From NCBI GenBank assembly GCA_018902385.1, contig JABSSW010000015.1, positions 558,001 through 622,000 of the forward strand: 64,000 bases of DNA, written 5' to 3'. Positions 58,908 to 64,000 of this stretch are shown piece after piece. This DNA is from Physcia stellaris. Its lineage: Eukaryota > Ascomycota > Lecanoromycetes > Caliciales > Physciaceae. The position numbers and the translations under genes were made by a program. The notes beneath the pieces are model-generated. The model was given only the letters and a program-made list of their open reading frames with translations, had not been told where the DNA came from and did no database searches. The stretch's first letter is position 1. Every line of letters starts with the position of its first letter.

Positions 58908-61696
58908 CTACATACTCTCCTGACCGCCAGATGCATGGCTACCTGCAACAACGTCCCTTTCGATTGCTCTTCTTCTGGCTTCATCCTCTTCACTAATACT
59001 ATCCTTGAATACATGATCCATCTGCTCAAGTGTTCTCCCATTGGTTTCTGGGACAACGAAAAAAGTCCAGACCCCGGATAGGAGGCAGAACGCCGCGAAA
59101 AAGGTCTGGCGAAGATCGCGGAGTTAGCAAAGATTTCCAATCTCGGGTTAGTGTTGCTTTGTGAGACAAATATGCTGCGCATCATACTCCCATGGCTTAT
59201 CCGATGAGCCTAATGAAGACGCGGATGAAGAGAAAAATCGCGTAGAAGAACCTACGTAAGCCCCGAATCCTGTGTTCTGAACAAGCGGCGGTGTAATCAG
59301 CCCCTACAAGATTAGATTATTTCAAACAGCTGGTGATTCGAATCCTTGAACTTACGATGATGAAATTGTTAAGCCTGAGTAACTCAGAGTCAGCATTGTC
59401 CTTCGAAGAAATCTAACTTGTCGAGACAAATCTCAAAGCCTTGATTTGCTCTAGAAAGAAGCGTTGCGACATGTCGCACAGTGCAAAAGGAATAATGAAG
59501 ACTTCAATTCTTACCAGTTGCTGCAAGTCGATAGTGCCACACCTTTAGCGCGTAGACTCGAAGGGAACACCTCACTTGGCATTGCCCATGGCTGCGAGCC
59601 TCTGGAGTCAGCAAATGTTTCTTGAAGATATTGGTCTGGCTCAGCATCCGGAGTGAAAGCATCAACCGGGCCTTCTCGGACAAACCCTCTGACATGGAAT
59701 CGCGGTTCATGATCGAAGGAATATGTCAATAAACATACCACCGGACCTATGATTAGATTAGCTTAGTGACCACGGCTGTCACTCGGTTATTATAGGAATA
59801 CCGACCCCAGGAAGCGCCAAAGCTAAGCATGTAAAACAACAACTATACAGTTATTAGATTGGTAGCCACTGATGGTGGACTTTCAACTTACAAAGGCTAC
59901 GCTTGTCCATCCCGCGTCCCGGTGGGAAGGCCAATTGCTTGAGAACTTCCCCACAAGAATTGCGATTATCATATGGGAGACAGTCATGAAAAAGCTGCCC
60001 CAGAGAAGCAGCGGACGTCGTCCGAAGCGATCCATTGTCCACAGGCTTGTACTGACGCCAACAAGCTTTTCTCTTCTCAGCCCGCAATTGCATCAATACA
60101 CAGTGCAATGAGCTTACCTGTGTGACGTTGAGTATTCCAGACATAATAAGTTGCATACTGTGATTCAGTCCCATCGTCTCGAACAAGGTGGGAGAGTAGT
60201 ATATCTACTGCACAGTTATCTTCGACATGTTGACGGATGGTAGATTGAGCAAACTTGCAAGTGCATTGATGCCCACGAACTGTTGAAAAAACATCAAGCC
60301 GACCCCAACGTGTGTTCGCCGCCAGCAGCCTCGCTTGAAGCCTTTAAGTTTTGGCGTCAGCGTTTATACCAGACCTACTGAGCTACCTCAAACTCAGAGA
60401 TCGGAAACCTCGGACAAAAATTGAAAGTATTCCCAGATGTAACATACAATCTGCCCAAGAAAAAACCTCCAGCTTCATACGACTGACATTGCTTCCATCT
60501 TGTAATTTAGGATGCCTTACAGCGCTGACCTCTCGATGAAAGGCTATTTCGAGATTTAGAGTCAGTATTTCCACTCTTAGATGAGCATCGAGTTGCAGAC
60601 CAAGTCTTCTGCGCAGACCAGTCGTGTATCGGAGCTCCGGTATAGAAGTAGGAATGGGGAAGACGTACCAACCTCGGCCCGAATATCGATAAATTCTTGC
60701 TGGACTCGACTATCGCTGATGTCAAGCTGCCGAAGCTTACTTAGACTCTGGCCAGCCTCGAAGTCGCGGCTTTTCGATACAAGCCATCGAGGCGAGAACG
60801 GTAAGAACAAAATTCCGATTCCAAGAACGAGCCCTGGCACCATTTGAAGGAAAAATGGCAATCTCCAAGACCACTCCCCAGCCATGTACTGAGTTCTATG
60901 TGTGATTTTCGAGTCAGCATTCCCTTTCTCTGGTAAGCGCGGAGTTTCAAGACATGTCTCTTATGCAGATCAGTCTACGAATTGTCTATGAGCACCAGGA
61001 TCCGCCTAAAAAGGGAAGAAATACCCGTAAGTGATCCAAAAAGCCACGACTATGCCGGTCACAATGCTAAATTCTTCGAGCACCAGAAGCGCGCCTCTAA
61101 TCTCCGGAGGAGAGATCTCCGAGATATAGAGAGGAGCAACCATACTCAGCATACCGATGCCAATCCCTCCGATAAGCCTGGCTATTGTGAGCATTGCATA
61201 GTCCACGGCTGCTGTCTGCAAGATTGATCCGACAGTAAAAATGATAACAGCTACAACGATGGAATACTTCCTCGAGATCTTATCAGCGATCCACCCCTGG
61301 TTTAAAGCTCCTAGAAATGCGCCAAGTTCGATCATCGCAGTCAGAAGTCCTTTCCAAAAACCGGCACCGGATGCATCCTCAGACACCCTCGGAAAGCGAT
61401 CCAAGAATTGAGGCATCACAAGCACGATCGAAACAACGCCCTGACCATCATACGGTTATTCCGATCCAATGTCCAGCTCAATCCGGGCTACTCACTTGAT
61501 CGTACCCGAATATCATACCACCCAGAGCGGCAAATGCAGCGCACAATGTTGCATAGTAGTTTGAAAAGAGCCCAGCAAAGCCGGAGGGCCCGTACCGCTC
61601 TCTGTCCTCCCAGACTGCTTCCGCATGATGTACGAAGCGTTCTGTAGACAGTGTATCAGGTTTATCACCTTTGACTGGTTCCCCTTCTTGGGCCAT
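58908..61696 (-). CDS. MFS sugar porter (hexose/polyol transporter), 13 exons
   Basis: Proton-coupled sugar transporter of the plasma membrane, 556 aa. Exons: 61696-61496, 61440-61025, 60895-60669, 60543-60448, 60341-60259, 60204-60118, 60065-59892, 59842-59806, 59746-59739, 59591-59515, 59374-59356, 59303-59256 and 59105-58908; sum 1,671 nt, all phases agree. Motifs: GGMIFGYDQGVVSIVLVM (TM1), NQGWIADKISRKYSIVVAVI (loop 2-3), SPRWLVSKSRD (PESPRWL site), GLMFFQQFVGINALIYYSPT (TM7), DRFGRRPLLL (loop 8-9), SWGPVPWAMPSEVFPSSLRA (TM10) and FFVVPETNGRTLEQMD (PETKG end). The intron at 60205-60258 begins GCAAGT (a GC-AG intron). Exon 9 is 8 nt. Exon 4 could alternatively begin at 60573, also in frame. 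Substrate specificity cannot be read from the sequence. Confidence 0.88.
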
Positions 61697-62427
61697 TACT
61701 CGTGCATTCAACGCCGAAGTCTCAACAAAACACAGAAAACTTAATATCAAGTTGTGACAAAAAGTCTCAAGTCGAAAGGGAGGAGATTTCTGTGAATAAT
61801 ATCGATTGTGGTCACTTGACCATGACTTGATTATTCCATTTGTTGACAGAGAGCTACCAACGGTCCAACACATAGCGTCACCTGGCCCGTGCCTGTGCCT
61901 TAAGTTCCCCACTTTAAATGTGATCGTGTGCACGGCACGCCTTTTTCCCACAAGATACAACAGCCCAAGAGTCAAGTATGACGAGTGTTCGTTAGGATCG
62001 GAGCTGGTCAGCTCGAGTATGGAAAATGCTCAGACCGTAATCATAGTTCGTGGCTAGATTGTCGAGAAATTAGTGTTTGGAGTTGGATAGGGCTACCAGT
62101 GGCGCTAATCTAGAAAGCACGTGGCTTCGGATCACGGGCATCGAGTGACCTTTCTCTAGGAGAGACTACGTATCACGCTTCATTAACATTTGCTCATCGC
62201 GTGCTTCATCATCGCAGCCACATACATCTGACTACTGTTCGTGAATTTAAGACCTTCCTCTCGTCGCACGTACGCTTCAACCACATCAACATTGCATCAG
62301 AGAACCGAAAAGCAACAAACAACCTGCCGACCACTACAAGGCCGACGCCGTCTGGAACACATACATTCTGATACAGCACCTGTTGTGACACGTTAAATCT
62401 CCAACTATCATCTCGACAAGAACCCAG
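61697..62427. other. Divergent intergenic region
   Basis: About 730 bp between the divergent starts of the sugar transporter and Pkr1. No genes seen. It must contain promoters for both. Confidence 0.5.
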
Positions 62428-62910
62428 ATGTCAAATTTCTTAAGCAATCTTTGGTCCTCAGTCTTCACTCCCGGTCCCACACCCACGCTTGTTGTCGCAA
62501 CCAACGCCTCCTTTGCTGCCCTCCAGCTTGTGCTTTTAGCTTTGCTATTCCTTACGTACAGTATCCACTTTGTTGTGCTGTCGGTCTTGTGCGCCGGACT
62601 ATGGCTGGCTATCAATTGGTTCGTGAATGAGCTGCAAGCTGCGAACGAGAAAGAAAGGGAGACGAAACAGATCAGAGAGCTGAGAAAGGAGATGAAGGAT
62701 AGGAGCAGTGAAGATAGCGGGACGGAAACAGAGGCGGCCGAAAGCGAAGGAAAGCCCGTAGATCCGCCTCGAAGCCCCGAAATCAGAATCCCCACTGAAG
62801 CTCGCGACAGCGCCTTTCGGAAGAGAAGGAGTCCGGGGTCAACGCCCGGAGACATAAGTACAGACAGCGAATGGGACAAGGTTGATGCAGAAGGCGATCT
62901 GGATCGGTAG
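62428..62910 (+). CDS. PKR1: Pkr1-family ER membrane protein (V-ATPase assembly factor)
   Basis: Single-exon protein of 160 aa. In yeast, Pkr1 works with other ER factors to assemble the Vo sector of the V-ATPase. The family core is visible at residues 1-70: FLSNLWSSVFTPGPTPTLVV, then the first helix ATNASFAALQLVLLALLFL and the second helix FVVLSVLCAGLWLAINWFVN. A charged coiled-coil-like stretch (NEKERETKQIRELRKEMKDR) and a Ser/Glu-rich tail ending DSEWDKVDAEGDLD follow. Length is near the usual 120-180 aa. The start is the first ATG after a C/A-rich leader. It lies tandem with SmD1. Confidence 0.92.
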   Translation: MSNFLSNLWSSVFTPGPTPTLVVATNASFAALQLVLLALLFLTYSIHFVVLSVLCAGLWLAINWFVNELQAANEKERETKQIRELRKEMKDRSSEDSGTETEAAESEGKPVDPPRSPEIRIPTEARDSAFRKRRSPGSTPGDISTDSEWDKVDAEGDLDR

Positions 62911-63297
62911 ACAAGCGGAGATGAGCTTTCTGACAGGAGGAACGATGCGAAGTAACTGTTACTGAGACTTCCGACGAAATACACAATAATGTTGTGATCA
63001 TAGTGGCAGTATTTGCGCACTCTACTTCTGTTCAAGGTTTAGCCACAGTTTAGCCTCGAATGAAATATGGGCAGGTTCCACAAACTCCTTAGTAAGGTGT
63101 GAGAAATGATAATGAAAGGAGCGAGAGGAGGTAGTATGATTTGTTTGGTCTGTGAGGAGATGTAGGGCGCTTAATGCGGCTAGCGTAAAACTCGCGACTT
63201 GAAGATTCCCGTCGCCAGGTTAAGCTCGTACGAACCACACGACAATAAGGAAACTGCCACCGCACCCCTATCTAACCGACTTCCTCCAAGTGCGATC

Positions 63298-63839
63298 ATG
63301 AAGCTCGTTAGGTAAGTGATGAATCCTGCCATGATAGACTACATAGCTGAGCATGTGGTCTAAGGCTCCCAATTCTAGTGTTCTAGCTGACCTCGATGTG
63401 TTCCATACAGGTTTCTCATGAAATGCGCGAACGAGACAGTGACCATTGAACTTAAGAATGGTATAGCTCGCTGCCTGCTTTTATTAATCCAACCATCGCA
63501 CTCACAATACCAGGCACAATCCTCCACGGCACCATCACTGCCGTTTCACCACAGATGAATACTGCTTTGCGCACGGTCAAGATGACCCCCAAAGGCCGCG
63601 ATCCTATTTCTCTCGATACCATCAACATTCGTGGCTCGACGATACGATACTACATCCTCCCCGATTCTCTGCCGTTAGACACGCTGCTTATTGACGACGC
63701 GCCAAAGCCGAAGAACAAAGCTAGGAAAGAGGCAGCCGACAGAGGCGCTAGGGGTGGGAGAGGTGGACGAGGCGGTAGGGGACGAGGAGGAGGAGGCGGC
63801 TTTAGAGGTAGAGGTAGAGGGGGTGGCAGAGGCTTCTAG
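63298..63839 (+). CDS. SMD1: Small nuclear ribonucleoprotein SmD1
   Basis: Core Sm-ring component of the U1, U2, U4 and U5 snRNPs in pre-mRNA splicing. Exons 63298-63311 (14 nt), 63411-63460 and 63514-63839 are joined by introns of 99 and 53 nt and give 129 aa. The Sm fold is complete: [40 protein letters not shown] (Sm1), [20 protein letters not shown] and [20 protein letters not shown] (Sm2). The tail is rich in Arg-Gly repeats ([12 protein letters not shown]), the usual methylated RG domain of SmD1, somewhat longer than in yeast. The first exon encodes only M-K-L-V and part of R, so single-ORF scans miss the start. Confidence 0.95.
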
Positions 63840-64000
63840 AGCTGAACATGGGAGCCATCGACGGATTTTTCAGGAACAGGATATCGAAGATGGGTCCCAA
63901 AAGTAAAGAGAAAATGCCGCATAAGACCTGCCTCGAGCCATGGACGTCGAAAATGGAACAATCGAAAAGAAAAGCCAGGAACTCCAAACGGCAAGAGGCC
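63840..64000. other. SmD1 3' flank to window end
   Basis: Only 161 bp remain after the SmD1 stop. It is A-rich and probably 3' untranslated region. Nothing further is identifiable. Confidence 0.5.

Overview
The window is nuclear DNA from a filamentous ascomycete (Pezizomycotina). The evidence is short GT-AG introns of about 45-130 nt with CTRAY-like branch sites, dense genes on both strands, and typical fungal proteins: a 2,000-residue RA/LRR/PP2C/cyclase adenylate cyclase, an ERT1/AcuK Zn2Cys6 activator, a Crh-type GH16 wall enzyme, a fungal DHR2 helicase and P450s of fungal families. The species cannot be named from the sequence. There is no ribosomal RNA operon, convincing tRNA, CRISPR array or secondary-metabolite backbone gene.

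Layout. 1-14.5 kb is accessory: a P450 cut by the left edge, a DUF4267 membrane protein, an MFS permease, a 287-bp MITE-like element, two SET-domain proteins on either side of a fructosamine-kinase-like gene and a coiled-coil frame, a perfect 59-bp inverted repeat, and a metallo-beta-lactamase-fold protein. 14.5-17.7 kb is gene-free by eye and leads into the adenylate cyclase (17.8-24.4 kb). 24.7-31.4 kb holds cytosolic tyrosyl-tRNA synthetase, a GPI-anchored Crh transglycosylase and a CYP52-like P450. 32.5-39.5 kb holds a large F-box protein, an alpha/beta hydrolase and an F-box protein with a nucleotidyltransferase-like signature. 39.5-45.4 kb is a housekeeping block: DHR2 helicase and riboflavin kinase (divergent, 267 bp apart), then ERT1/AcuK. 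46.7-61.7 kb holds a very intron-rich DHA1-type MFS gene, a GTPBP1-like GTPase, a C2H2 zinc-finger protein and an intron-rich sugar transporter. 62.4-63.8 kb holds Pkr1 and SmD1.

The main result came from hand-splicing. Several genes that look broken or truncated as plain ORFs become whole when phase-consistent introns are placed. The MFS gene at 46756-50274 resolves into 18 exons (568 aa) with seven exons of 19-39 nt. The sugar transporter at 58908-61696 resolves into 13 exons (556 aa) with an 8-nt exon and one GC-AG intron. The CYP52-like P450 resolves into 8 exons (525 aa) with a 14-nt exon. In each case the exon lengths sum to a multiple of three and conserved family motifs are restored across the junctions. 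Neighbouring genes have 0-4 introns, so the window mixes very intron-dense transporter genes with intron-poor ones. One exception that splicing did not explain is an apparent one-base frame break in a six-T run in the DHR2 helicase.

The genes do not form one pathway. Groupings that make biological sense are nutrient and carbon control (adenylate cyclase, ERT1/AcuK, sugar transporter) and basic RNA and protein synthesis (DHR2, SmD1, TyrRS, GTPBP1-like). All exon coordinates are read by eye from splice consensus and reading phase and have not been checked against transcripts.
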